Source: Methylobacter sp. (lineage in GTDB: Bacteria; Pseudomonadota; Gammaproteobacteria; Methylococcales; Methylomonadaceae). From it: a stretch of DNA of 11,243 nt. The notes under the pieces are model-generated. The model saw nothing but the letters and a program-made list of their open reading frames with translations, was not told where the DNA came from and ran no database searches. Numbering within the stretch: position 1 is the stretch's first letter; each line of letters starts with the position of its first letter. The translations under genes were made by a program, and so were the position numbers. The stretch is from positions 306 through 11,548 of the forward strand of contig PMJA01000174.1 in assembly GCA_003158415.1 (NCBI GenBank), in the 5' to 3' direction. Below are positions 1-6,867 of this stretch, piece after piece.

Positions 1-74
1 GCCCGGATTGAGCTGTTTTGCGCTTAGTATATGCGTCTTATCAGTAATGTTCTTCACGTAAAAAAAGAAAAACA

Positions 75-590
75 ATGGACAGACTAAGAAACAAAATCCG
101 TGACATTCCCGACTTCCCAAAACCGGGCATAATTTTTAAGGATATTACGCCGCTGGTAAAAGATCCGGCGGCGTTAAGGCTGGCCGTGCATCAGTTACTG
201 CATCCTTTTTTGGGCAGGGACATAACCTCCGTAGCAGGTATGGAGGCGCGCGGCTTTATTTTTGGTGCATTGGTCGCATGGGAGTTGGGGCTTCCTTTTA
301 TACCACTGAGAAAGCCGGGAAAACTGCCCTACGATGTGCAGAGTGTAGATTATGATCTTGAGTATGGCTCGGCCTCGCTGGAAGCGCATAGCGATGCCTT
401 TAGCGCGGATGACAGGGTGTTGCTCATTGACGATTTACTGGCCACCGGCGGAACGGCAAAAGCCAGTTGTGAATTGGTGGAAAAGTTGGGCGCCAAAGTT
501 GAAGCGTGCGCTTTTGTGGTGGAGCTGGATTTCCTAAAGGGCAGGGAAAAGCTTGGCGATTACGAAGTGCATTCTTTATTGCATTTTTAG
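75..590 (+). CDS. apt: Adenine phosphoribosyltransferase
   Basis: Cytosolic purine-salvage enzyme that converts adenine and PRPP to AMP and pyrophosphate. The 171-residue protein is full length for the family (about 170-183). Visible motifs are the N-terminal FPKPGIIFKDITPL segment (residues 14-27), the GMEARGF adenine-site loop (55-61), the flexible-loop RKPGKLP (79-85) and the type I PRPP-binding signature VLLIDDLLATGGTA (115-128) with its paired Asp119/Asp120. The ATG at 75 gives the expected N-terminus, although only an A-rich stretch (AAAGAAA) precedes it rather than a good Shine-Dalgarno. The stop codon overlaps the stop of convergent mlaA by a few bases. Standing beside a hopanoid locus, it could reclaim the adenine that HpnG cuts from adenosylhopane; that link is inference. 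Identity is near certain. Confidence 0.96.
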   Translation: MDRLRNKIRDIPDFPKPGIIFKDITPLVKDPAALRLAVHQLLHPFLGRDITSVAGMEARGFIFGALVAWELGLPFIPLRKPGKLPYDVQSVDYDLEYGSASLEAHSDAFSADDRVLLIDDLLATGGTAKASCELVEKLGAKVEACAFVVELDFLKGREKLGDYEVHSLLHF

Positions 591-1450
591 TTTTGAGGAG
601 GAGGGGGCAAAAGATGTAATGTATGCTTGGGTTTTGGGGCCGTTTTGTTGTTTGCGGCGGTATCGACGCCCTTGGCGGTAGCGTCTTTCTCATCGGCATC
701 CAGTTCATCGTCAATATCTAAAGACGATTCGGATTTGCCGTCGGTAGCCAGATTATTGCGCCACTGTAAAAAAGATTCGCGCGTAAATACATAAGGGTCT
801 AATGAGGCTTCATCAATGAATTTCAAGGAGCCTTCTGCATTTGCACGCGTATTTAGCATGGAAATCAGATTGACCGGCATGCCTAAATAAGAGGACGGGT
901 TTGCAGCCGCATCAAATGCCGAGCCGGGAACGCCGCGCACAGTGGATGGCCCCAATAAAGGAAGCACCAAATAGGAGCCCTGAGGGACACCCCAAACGGC
1001 AAGCGTCTGCTCAAAATCTTCATTATTTTGTTCCAGGCCGACGTGCGTCGCCACGTCGACAAAACCGGCCAAGCCGAGCGTCGAATTAATCGCGAGTCGC
1101 CCGGTGTCGCGGGCGCTTTGGGCAAATTTAGCCTGTAGCGCGTCATTAATGATTACGTTGATGTTTTTAAGATTGCTAAAGAAATTGAAGACGCCCGTGC
1201 GCATAAATTGGGGCGTTATTTTGTTATAGGCTTCCGAAACAGGTGCGGCTAGATAGTCGTCAATGGTGTCGTTAAAGCGATATATTTTCCTGTTAACGTT
1301 CTCATAAGGATCGTCCTTATTTTCTGCCTGAGCGTGTTCGGAAACGCCGGTTGTCGCGCAGCCTCCTAAGATAATTGCCGCGCCGATAAGCATGCCTAAG
1401 ACGGGAAGTCGGATTTTTGCGATGAGCTTGCCGCTATATGGCTTGTGCAT
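587..1450 (-). CDS. mlaA: MlaA/VacJ-family outer-membrane lipoprotein
   Basis: VacJ/MlaA proteins sit in the inner leaflet of the outer membrane and pass lipids to or from a periplasmic MlaC-type carrier. The N-terminus is a lipoprotein signal: basic start, hydrophobic stretch, lipobox LGGC with the lipidated Cys at residue 31 followed by Ala, consistent with outer-membrane sorting. The family signature DPYENVNRKIYRFND is at residues 47-61, and a second conserved block (FEQTLAVWGVPQGSYLVLP) lies near 146-164. I chose the ATG at 1450 (287 aa). An in-frame TTG at 1489 would add 13 residues and overlap hpnM, which is less likely. The last 50 or so residues are a low-complexity acidic stretch followed by a Pro-rich tail, beyond the usual family core. 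The ATG is 16 bp after the hpnM stop, with no clear Shine-Dalgarno, so coupled translation is plausible. Confidence 0.93.
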   Translation of the reverse strand: MHKPYSGKLIAKIRLPVLGMLIGAAIILGGCATTGVSEHAQAENKDDPYENVNRKIYRFNDTIDDYLAAPVSEAYNKITPQFMRTGVFNFFSNLKNINVIINDALQAKFAQSARDTGRLAINSTLGLAGFVDVATHVGLEQNNEDFEQTLAVWGVPQGSYLVLPLLGPSTVRGVPGSAFDAAANPSSYLGMPVNLISMLNTRANAEGSLKFIDEASLDPYVFTRESFLQWRNNLATDGKSESSLDIDDELDADEKDATAKGVDTAANNKTAPKPKHTLHLLPPPPQN

Positions 1451-1466
1451 AGGATAAGGTTGTAAC

Positions 1467-2084
1467 TTACAGTTTTGAATAATTATCAATTTTTTCGTTT
1501 ATTTTGGAGATTAAGGCATCAAAGCCTTCGCGCTGTAGTATGGAGGTATATTCCGATCTTTTCAAGGCCAAATCACTAACGCCATTAGCGATAATATTAA
1601 TAATGCGCCAACTATTGCCTTTTTCCTTGAGCATGTAATCAAATTTAACGGGTTTGTCATTAGGAATAATCAGGTGAGAATGGATGACCATGCCCCCTCT
1701 TGCGGTTTCTTCTTCTGAATCAAATACGAAGGATTCTCCTGAATAATCTTTAAAATTGTGTGCGTAAGAGGCTACGCTCAATCGGATAAAAATATCGGTC
1801 AGCTTTTGTTGTTGTGTTTCCGACAGTTTTTCCCACTCTTTACCGACAACAATGCGGGCAATTTTTGTTAAGTCATGGCTATTTGATATGGGCTCATACA
1901 GCTTTTCATAGCGCCCGGCATAGCCTAATTGCTTGCCATTTTTCATGACGGCGATCAGTTCTACCTGAAATTTTTCAACCACCTGTTTTGCGGTGGCTCC
2001 CGTTTCATCCTGCGCGAAAGCTGCGGCTGTTGCAAACAGACAAGCTATAAAAACAACAACCCACTTCATACTTTTTAAAATCAT
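1467..2084 (-). CDS. hpnM: HpnM-like periplasmic lipid-carrier protein (MlaC/Ttg2D family)
   Basis: Predicted secreted protein of the MlaC/Ttg2D (toluene tolerance, ABC-transporter auxiliary) family; members bind lipid tails in the periplasm. At 205 aa it has an N-terminal signal peptide with a hydrophobic core (about residues 8-22) and an AFA cleavage site before Gln25. The mature part shows the family pattern GYAGRYEKL, an ARIVVGKEWEKLS region and SVASYAHNF. The hopanoid-locus subgroup of this family is called HpnM, and the neighbouring hpnH favours that name over plain MlaC. The start is the ATG at 2084, supported by a GAGG 8 bp upstream; the TTG at 2090 would sit only 2 bp from it. It lies 16 bp before mlaA, so carrier and outer-membrane receptor are probably co-expressed. 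The Mla inner-membrane ABC genes are not in the window. Family is secure; hopanoid cargo is inferred. Confidence 0.88.
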   Translation of the reverse strand: MILKSMKWVVVFIACLFATAAAFAQDETGATAKQVVEKFQVELIAVMKNGKQLGYAGRYEKLYEPISNSHDLTKIARIVVGKEWEKLSETQQQKLTDIFIRLSVASYAHNFKDYSGESFVFDSEEETARGGMVIHSHLIIPNDKPVKFDYMLKEKGNSWRIINIIANGVSDLALKRSEYTSILQREGFDALISKINEKIDNYSKL

Positions 2085-2092
2085 ACCCAAAA

Positions 2093-2096
2093 CCTC
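2093..2096 (-). promoter_or_regulatory. Ribosome-binding site of hpnM (decides start)
   Basis: On the minus strand GAGG lies 8 bp before the ATG at 2084. It is badly placed for the upstream in-frame TTG at 2090, so it argues for the ATG. Confidence 0.7.
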
Positions 2097-2132
2097 ATAA
2101 AAACCGTAGTCTATTCATTAACTTTTTAATGC

Positions 2133-2180
2133 GCCTGTCGGCTACAGGCAGCAATACCATAAGGTTTGCTGCTGTAGCCG
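2133..2180 (-). repeat. Long inverted repeat/hairpin between hpnH and hpnM, with an overlapping alternative stem
   Basis: The 124-bp gap between the hpnH stop and the hpnM ATG holds an inverted repeat. The arms at 2139-2154 and 2166-2180 pair as 8 bp plus 7 bp around one bulged base, with an 11-base loop. A second perfect 6-bp stem with a 5-base loop (GCCTGT-CGGCT-ACAGGC, 2133-2149) reuses one arm of the first, so the two cannot form together. AT-rich flanks (about 2122-2129 and 2184-2191) are also complementary. On the minus strand neither stem is followed by a clean U-run, so it is not a textbook intrinsic terminator. Possible roles are partial termination, RNA processing or 3'-end protection of the hpnH message. 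The pairing is seen directly; the role is open. Confidence 0.7.
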
Positions 2181-2208
2181 ATTTTAAAAAGCAGTCCTGC
2201 GGCAGACG

Positions 2209-3315
2209 TTAATCAGCCATTTCTATTCTGATGGGAATGCCCGCAAGGGATGGTCGAGGTTGCTCGGCATAGTGAGGCGTCGGTTCAGGCACCATATCGC
2301 CTTCGGTTTTAGGCCCTCTGATGGATGTTAGTAATGCCTTCAACGGATGCTTTAACATATCTTCGACCGCCGTCGCTTCATAACCGCAATGGGCCATGCA
2401 GCTTGCGCATTTGGGATTATTAACGTTGCCGTATTTTTCCCAAGGTGTGGTGTCCAACAGTTCTTGAAAACTTGCCGCATTGCCTTCGTCAGCCAGTAAA
2501 TAACAGGGTTTTTGCCAGCCAAAGACATTTCTGGTCGGATTGCCCCAAGGCGTGCATTCGTAGTTTTGGTTGCCGGCCAAATAATCAAGATAAAGCGATG
2601 AATGGTTTAATTTCCATTTGCGGCTTTTACCGATTCTAAAAATGCCCCGAAATAAATCCTTAACATCTTTGCCCTTAATAAACACATCTTGGGCAGGCGC
2701 ACGCTCATAACTGAATCCAGGTGCTATGGTTACGCCTTCCACGCCCAGTTCCATCGCGTAATCCAGGAAATCGGCAACTTCCTGGGCGTTTTCACCCTGG
2801 AACAGGGTGCAGTTTACGGTGACTCTAAAGCCTTTTTTCAGCGCCAGTTTTATGGCTTCAACGGCCCGGTCAAAAACGCCTTCCTGGCATACCGAGGTGT
2901 CATGCCTTTCCTGCATGCCATCCAAATGGATAGAAAAAGTCAAGTAAGGGGAGGGCGTGTAATCATCAATCCGCTTTTTCAATAACAAGGCATTGGTGCA
3001 TAAATACACAAATTTTTTGCGGGCGATAATGCCGGCGACAATTTGCGGCATTTCTTTGTGTATCAGCGGTTCGCCGCCCGGAATCGATACCATGGGAGCG
3101 TTGCATTCATCAACAGCCTGCATACATTCTTCGAATGAGAGGCGTTTGTCGAGTATGTCGTCGGGATAATCAATTTTGCCGCAGCCCGCACAGGCTAAAT
3201 TGCAGCGGAACAAGGGCTCCAGCATGAGCACTAAAGGATACTTTTTAACCCCTTTTAACATCTGTTTAATTAGATAACTGCCTACTGTCAGCTGTTGACG
3301 TAAAGGAACTCCCAC
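2209..3315 (-). CDS. hpnH: Hopanoid biosynthesis radical SAM protein HpnH (adenosylhopane synthase)
   Basis: Radical SAM enzyme that attaches the 5'-deoxyadenosyl group of SAM to the C30 hopene diploptene, giving adenosylhopane, the first step of side-chain extension. The 368-aa protein has the [4Fe-4S] cysteine motif CNLACAGC (Cys38, Cys42, Cys45) and the SAM-binding GGEP (80-83). Five further cysteines lie toward the C-terminus (Cys254, 271, 303, 306, 310), typical of the HpnH family. I set the start at the GTG at 3315, which gives the family-like N-terminus MGVPLRQQ; a strong GGAGGG lies 7 bp upstream. A TTG at 3330 would place that site inside the coding region. It heads the minus-strand hpnH-hpnM-mlaA block, divergent from the cyclase operon. 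The divergent region carries symmetric elements that might serve regulation. Function is well established for the family. Confidence 0.96.
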   Translation of the reverse strand: MGVPLRQQLTVGSYLIKQMLKGVKKYPLVLMLEPLFRCNLACAGCGKIDYPDDILDKRLSFEECMQAVDECNAPMVSIPGGEPLIHKEMPQIVAGIIARKKFVYLCTNALLLKKRIDDYTPSPYLTFSIHLDGMQERHDTSVCQEGVFDRAVEAIKLALKKGFRVTVNCTLFQGENAQEVADFLDYAMELGVEGVTIAPGFSYERAPAQDVFIKGKDVKDLFRGIFRIGKSRKWKLNHSSLYLDYLAGNQNYECTPWGNPTRNVFGWQKPCYLLADEGNAASFQELLDTTPWEKYGNVNNPKCASCMAHCGYEATAVEDMLKHPLKALLTSIRGPKTEGDMVPEPTPHYAEQPRPSLAGIPIRIEMAD

Positions 3316-3367
3316 GAGCAAACCCTCCAAAATTATAAAAACTGTTAATGGTCAGTGATGTTGACCA
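3287..3367. promoter_or_regulatory. Paired GTCA...TGAC inverted repeats near the hpnH start (candidate operator)
   Basis: Two dyads are visible. One is TGGTCA-N7-TGACCA at 3349-3367, a perfect 6-bp inverted repeat centred about 43 bp upstream of the hpnH GTG. The other is GTCA-N5-TGAC at 3287-3299, just inside the hpnH coding region. Both right halves read GTTGAC. The size and symmetry of the first fit a dimeric repressor site, but no regulator gene is in the window and I cannot name a family. The symmetry is certain; the operator role is a guess. Confidence 0.35.
3323..3328 (-). promoter_or_regulatory. Ribosome-binding site of hpnH (decides GTG start)
   Basis: GGAGGG on the minus strand, 7 bp before the GTG at 3315. 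It is the strongest Shine-Dalgarno in the window. It overlaps the codons that a TTG start at 3330 would use, so it rules in the GTG. Confidence 0.85.
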
Positions 3368-3489
3368 CACTGAAACCGCAGACGGAATGCGGAACAATAA
3401 GCGTGTTGCGATAAAACAACGGTCGGGCGATTAGAGTGCCTTCCAGAACTTTTTAGTCGTAGAAGTCAACTATTCAAACAGGCCTACTA

Positions 3490-3495
3490 TATAAT
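3490..3495 (+). promoter_or_regulatory. Candidate -10 box for the sqs-shc operon
   Basis: A perfect TATAAT lies about 285 bp before the sqs start. No good -35 hexamer sits 16-18 bp upstream. The box is centred between two inverted AGTCAAC/GTTGACT arms, which could mean activator-assisted transcription. This is a weak candidate only. Confidence 0.25.
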
Positions 3496-3779
3496 ACAAC
3501 CGCTTATCTATTGTTGACTAGAATACTATCTTTTAACTGATGACTCCAGTTTTTACGCTAAATTATCTGGCTGGCAGCTGCGCAGTGTGCAATTTTACAG
3601 CTATTTGTACAAATACAACACCAGCACTTAAATCGCTGTTTTTACTCTTAATAAATCGTTATGCAGCCCATAGAATCGGGGCTGGTGACGATAAAACAAC
3701 ATTGCTTTGCAAAATACCAACAAACAGGCTATTATTGCCGCAAACCAATCACTAAGCCCACTTGGCCTACATCAACTGT

Positions 3780-4883
3780 ATGATGAGCGAAACTCGAATA
3801 TCACTGGATGACCCAAAATCATTGAGCCAATTATCGGATGATGACTTTCAGTCGTTGTTGCTTGAAGGCGTATCCAGAACATTTGCGCTAACTATCCCAC
3901 AGTTGCCGACAAAACTCTACGGTGTGGTCGCCAATGCCTATCTGTTATGCCGAATAGTCGACACGATTGAAGATGAAGTTTCATTATCGGCTGCGCAAAA
4001 AAAATACTTTTGTTCAGAATTTATTGATGTTGTAAAAACAGGGGTCAATGCCGAGCCGTTTGCGGTAGAGCTTGCGCCGTTGCTGTCTGAACAAACCATT
4101 CCGGCCGAACACACATTAATTCATGTGTTGCCACGGGTTATACAAATTACGCATACCTTTGACGGCGAGCAAATTGATGCGCTGGCTCGTTGCGTAGAAA
4201 CCATGGCCGGAGGCATGCCGGTATTCCAGGCTCAGGATCTGCATGGCGGTCTGGCGACGCTTGCGGATTTGGATCGGTATTGTTATTACGTCGCAGGTTG
4301 CGTGGGCGAAATGCTGGCCAAGCTGTTTTGCCATTATTCGCCGGAAATCGCCCGGCATAGAGAGGAGCTGTTAACGCTATCCGTCTCTTTTGGGCAAGGG
4401 CTACAAATGACCAATATATTAAAAGATATTTGGGATGACGCACAACGCGGAGTTTGCTGGTTACCGCAAGATATTTTTACCGAAACCGGTTTTGATCTTA
4501 ATAACTTGAGTCCCGAAACGAATGACGAGCACTTCAGGGCGGGTTTGGCGCATCTAATCAGCATTGCTCACGATCATTTGCATAATGCCTTGATATACAC
4601 TCAAAAGTTACCGGCTCATGAAACGGGACTGCGCAATTTTTGTTTGTGGGCATTAGGCATGGCCGTTTTGACCTTGAAAAAAATTAAACAAAACCTGGAT
4701 TTTACGCATTCCGATCAGGTTAAGATCACCCGCAAAAGTGTTAAAGCAACCATTCTTGCGACGCGCTTAATAGGCCGTAACAATACCTTGCTCACATTGC
4801 TTTTTAATGTAACCGGTCGGGAACTGAAAACCCCCGATTGGACTTATTCAATACCTTCCTCAAAAGCCAAATCAGACCTTTAA
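3780..4883 (+). CDS. sqs: Squalene synthase (farnesyl-diphosphate farnesyltransferase)
   Basis: Trans-isoprenyl diphosphate synthase (squalene/phytoene synthase fold) that condenses two farnesyl diphosphates through presqualene diphosphate to squalene, normally using NADPH. The 367-aa protein has the first Asp-rich motif DTIED (61-65), the YCYYVAGCVGEM helix (167-178) and the second Asp-rich motif NILKDIWDD (212-220). Its SRTFALTIPQLP N-terminus is typical of the one-enzyme squalene synthases, in contrast to the shorter HpnC/HpnD pair. No C-terminal membrane anchor is evident, unlike eukaryotic enzymes. The start is uncertain between adjacent ATGs at 3780 and 3783; a TTG at 3762 seems less likely and no Shine-Dalgarno is clear. 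Shc follows after 10 bp. Its position before the cyclase supports squalene rather than phytoene as the product. Confidence 0.93.
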   Translation: MMSETRISLDDPKSLSQLSDDDFQSLLLEGVSRTFALTIPQLPTKLYGVVANAYLLCRIVDTIEDEVSLSAAQKKYFCSEFIDVVKTGVNAEPFAVELAPLLSEQTIPAEHTLIHVLPRVIQITHTFDGEQIDALARCVETMAGGMPVFQAQDLHGGLATLADLDRYCYYVAGCVGEMLAKLFCHYSPEIARHREELLTLSVSFGQGLQMTNILKDIWDDAQRGVCWLPQDIFTETGFDLNNLSPETNDEHFRAGLAHLISIAHDHLHNALIYTQKLPAHETGLRNFCLWALGMAVLTLKKIKQNLDFTHSDQVKITRKSVKATILATRLIGRNNTLLTLLFNVTGRELKTPDWTYSIPSSKAKSDL

Positions 4884-4886
4884 GGA
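4882..4886 (+). promoter_or_regulatory. Ribosome-binding site of shc
   Basis: AAGGA overlaps the sqs TAA stop and lies 7 bp before the shc ATG at 4894, suggesting translational coupling of the two genes. Confidence 0.75.
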
Positions 4887-4893
4887 CGCCGTT

Positions 4894-6867
4894 ATGTTTA
4901 CCGATGCAAATACAGAAAGACACACTGGCAATGTCTCCAGTTCATCAACCGCTATTTACTCCAAGGCCTATAACCTTAATAAGGCCATTAGCCGGGCGCA
5001 GGATAAATTATTAAGCCTACAAGACAAGGACGGCTACTGGGTGTTCGAGCTGGAAGCGGACTGCACGATTCCATCAGAATACATCCTGATGATGCACTAT
5101 CTGGATGATATTGACGTGCCGCTACAGGCCAAGCTAGCCAACTATTTAAGATCCCGCCAGTCCGAAGACGGCAGTTATCCGCTGTTTACCGGCGGCCCGG
5201 GCAACATCAGTTGTAGCGTTAAAGTTTATTATGCCTTGAAATTAGCGGGCGACTCCCCTGATGCTGCGCATATGACGCGCTTAAGAAATTATATCCTAGG
5301 CAAGGGCGGCGCTGCTAAAGCCAATGTGTTTACGCGCATTGCCCTGGCGACATTCGAGCAGTTGCCGTGGCGTGGGGTTCCGTATATCCCGGTGGAAATC
5401 ATGTTGTTTCCCAGCTGGTTTCCGTTCCATTTAGACAAAGTCGCCTACTGGTCCAGAACGGTTATGGTGCCGTTGTTCATTTTATGCTCGCTAAAAGCGA
5501 CCGCTAAAAACCCGGATAAAGTCGGTATACTGGAGCTTTTCGTCACCCATCCTGACGAAGAACGGCACTATTTTCCAGAAAGAACTGTGTTAAATAAGGT
5601 TTTTCTGGGATTGGATTTTTTTGGTCGGGCAACACGTCCGTTAATCCCAAAAAAATCACATGATCTGGCGATAGCCAAAGCAAAAGACTGGATTATTGAA
5701 CGGCTGAACGGCGAAGATGGATTGGGCGGTATTTCACCTGCCATGATGGCGGCGTATCAGGCCTTGTTGCTATTAGGCATGCCCAAAGATCATGAGCTGG
5801 TTGTTACCGCTCGCAAGGCCATCGATAAATTATTGGTGATTAACGAGCACGATGCTTATTGCCAACCCTGTTTATCGCCGGTCTGGGACACGGCGCTTGC
5901 CGCCTTAGCGTTGCAGGAAGTTGATAAGGCCGATGCAGCAGCCTATCGCATGTCCAACCCGGCGCTGACGCGCGCCTACGACTGGCTTAAAAGCAAGCAA
6001 TTGTCGGACGAGCCGGGCGATTGGCGCAATTCCAAGCCGGATTTGGCGGGCGGCGGCTGGGCGTTCCAGTTTGAAAACCCGTATTATCCCGATGTCGATG
6101 ATACGGCGGTGGTAGCTTTTGCGATGGCGGAGTCTTGCTTACCGAATCTGGATGAATCCATACATCGGGCGACGGGCTGGATAGTGGGCATGCAATCCAG
6201 AAACGGAGGTTACGGGGCTTTTGATGTCGACAACACTTATTATTACCTGGATGAAATTCCCTTTGCCGACCATGGCGCCTTATTAGATCCGCCGACTTCG
6301 GATGTCAGCGCCCGTTGCGCCATGTTAATGGCTAAAGTCGCTCAGAACCATGCCGAATACCTGCCTGCTTTAGAGCGCACCATCGAATACCTCCGTAACG
6401 AACAGGAATCTGACGGCTCCTGGTTTGGCCGCTGGGGAACCAACTACATTTACGGCACCTGGTCGGTGTTGCTCGGACTGGAGCAAACCAACCTGCCAAA
6501 AAGCGACCCGGTCTATACCAAAGCCATAAAATGGCTAAAAACTACGCAGCGTGAAGACGGCGGCTGGGGTGAAGATAACTACAGCTATCATGATAAAAGT
6601 GTAAGCGGAAGTTACCATTTCAGCACCGCCTTCCAAACGGCGTGGGCGGTGTTGGGGCTGATGGCGGCAGGCGAGGCGCGCAGTCCCGAAGTAAAAGCGG
6701 GAATAGATTTTATCTTGCGCAATCAGCAGGCCGATGGTGTTTGGAATGATAAATGTTTTACCGCGCCCGGCTTTCCCAAGGTTTTTTACCTTAAGTATCA
6801 CGGATACGACAAGTTTTTCCCGCTTTGGGCGCTGGCGCGTTACCGCAACGAACTTAATAAGAAGTGA
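4894..6867 (+). CDS. shc: Squalene-hopene cyclase
   Basis: Membrane-associated class II triterpene cyclase (HpnF) that protonates squalene and cyclises it to diploptene and diplopterol, the pentacyclic hopanoid core. The 657-aa length matches the bacterial family (about 630-680). The catalytic DxDD motif is present as DVDDTA (Asp400, Asp402, Asp403). Several QW-type repeats of the alpha/alpha-barrel are visible, for instance around 43-49, 433-443, 503-511, 551-558 and 610-617. The GTNYIYGTW segment (515-523) is also characteristic. The N-terminal 20 residues are Ser/Thr-rich and variable. The ATG at 4894 has a good AAGGA site. The TGA stop overlaps the GTG start of hpnG by 4 bases. The enzyme receives squalene from Sqs upstream, and its product diploptene is the HpnH substrate encoded across the divergent promoter. 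Identity is near certain. Confidence 0.97.
   Translation: MFTDANTERHTGNVSSSSTAIYSKAYNLNKAISRAQDKLLSLQDKDGYWVFELEADCTIPSEYILMMHYLDDIDVPLQAKLANYLRSRQSEDGSYPLFTGGPGNISCSVKVYYALKLAGDSPDAAHMTRLRNYILGKGGAAKANVFTRIALATFEQLPWRGVPYIPVEIMLFPSWFPFHLDKVAYWSRTVMVPLFILCSLKATAKNPDKVGILELFVTHPDEERHYFPERTVLNKVFLGLDFFGRATRPLIPKKSHDLAIAKAKDWIIERLNGEDGLGGISPAMMAAYQALLLLGMPKDHELVVTARKAIDKLLVINEHDAYCQPCLSPVWDTALAALALQEVDKADAAAYRMSNPALTRAYDWLKSKQLSDEPGDWRNSKPDLAGGGWAFQFENPYYPDVDDTAVVAFAMAESCLPNLDESIHRATGWIVGMQSRNGGYGAFDVDNTYYYLDEIPFADHGALLDPPTSDVSARCAMLMAKVAQNHAEYLPALERTIEYLRNEQESDGSWFGRWGTNYIYGTWSVLLGLEQTNLPKSDPVYTKAIKWLKTTQREDGGWGEDNYSYHDKSVSGSYHFSTAFQTAWAVLGLMAAGEARSPEVKAGIDFILRNQQADGVWNDKCFTAPGFPKVFYLKYHGYDKFFPLWALARYRNELNKK

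Larger units (their letters stand above)
3316..3779. other. Divergent intergenic region between hpnH and sqs
   Basis: About 460 bp with no convincing gene. A plus-strand open frame at 3540-3755 (71 codons) lacks a ribosome-binding site, a recognisable domain or protein-like composition, and I do not call it. The region should hold the promoters for both the hpnH block and the sqs-shc operon. Visible elements are a perfect TATAAT on the plus strand at 3490-3495, another TATAAT on the minus strand at 3332-3337 (too close to the hpnH ribosome-binding site to be its sole promoter), the dyad at 3349-3367, and a long-spaced inverted repeat AGTCAAC (3464-3470) / GTTGACT (3513-3519) flanking the plus-strand TATAAT. 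Confidence 0.6.

Noticed and set aside
1..74. A promoter or upstream gene end before apt
   Set aside because: Only 74 bases are visible; there is no clear -35/-10 pair and no recognisable coding end.
424..714. A 96-codon minus-strand frame overlapping apt and the mlaA end
   Set aside because: Antisense to apt and out of frame with mlaA; no start signal or motif.
2139..2180. The hpnH-hpnM hairpin as an intrinsic terminator
   Set aside because: On the minus strand the stem is followed by a mixed sequence and then an A-run rather than a U-run, so I list it as a hairpin of unknown role.
3332..3337. TATAAT on the minus strand as the hpnH promoter
   Set aside because: Transcription would start at or inside the GGAGGG ribosome-binding site, and there is no matching -35 box.
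3540..3755. A 71-codon plus-strand open frame in the divergent region
   Set aside because: No ribosome-binding site, no recognisable motif, and a composition like translated non-coding DNA. It lies where the sqs leader should be.
3780..4883. Phytoene synthase (carotenoid) as an alternative call for sqs
   Set aside because: The SRTFALTIPQLP N-terminus, NILKDIWDD motif and immediate linkage to shc favour squalene synthase; no carotenoid desaturase is nearby.
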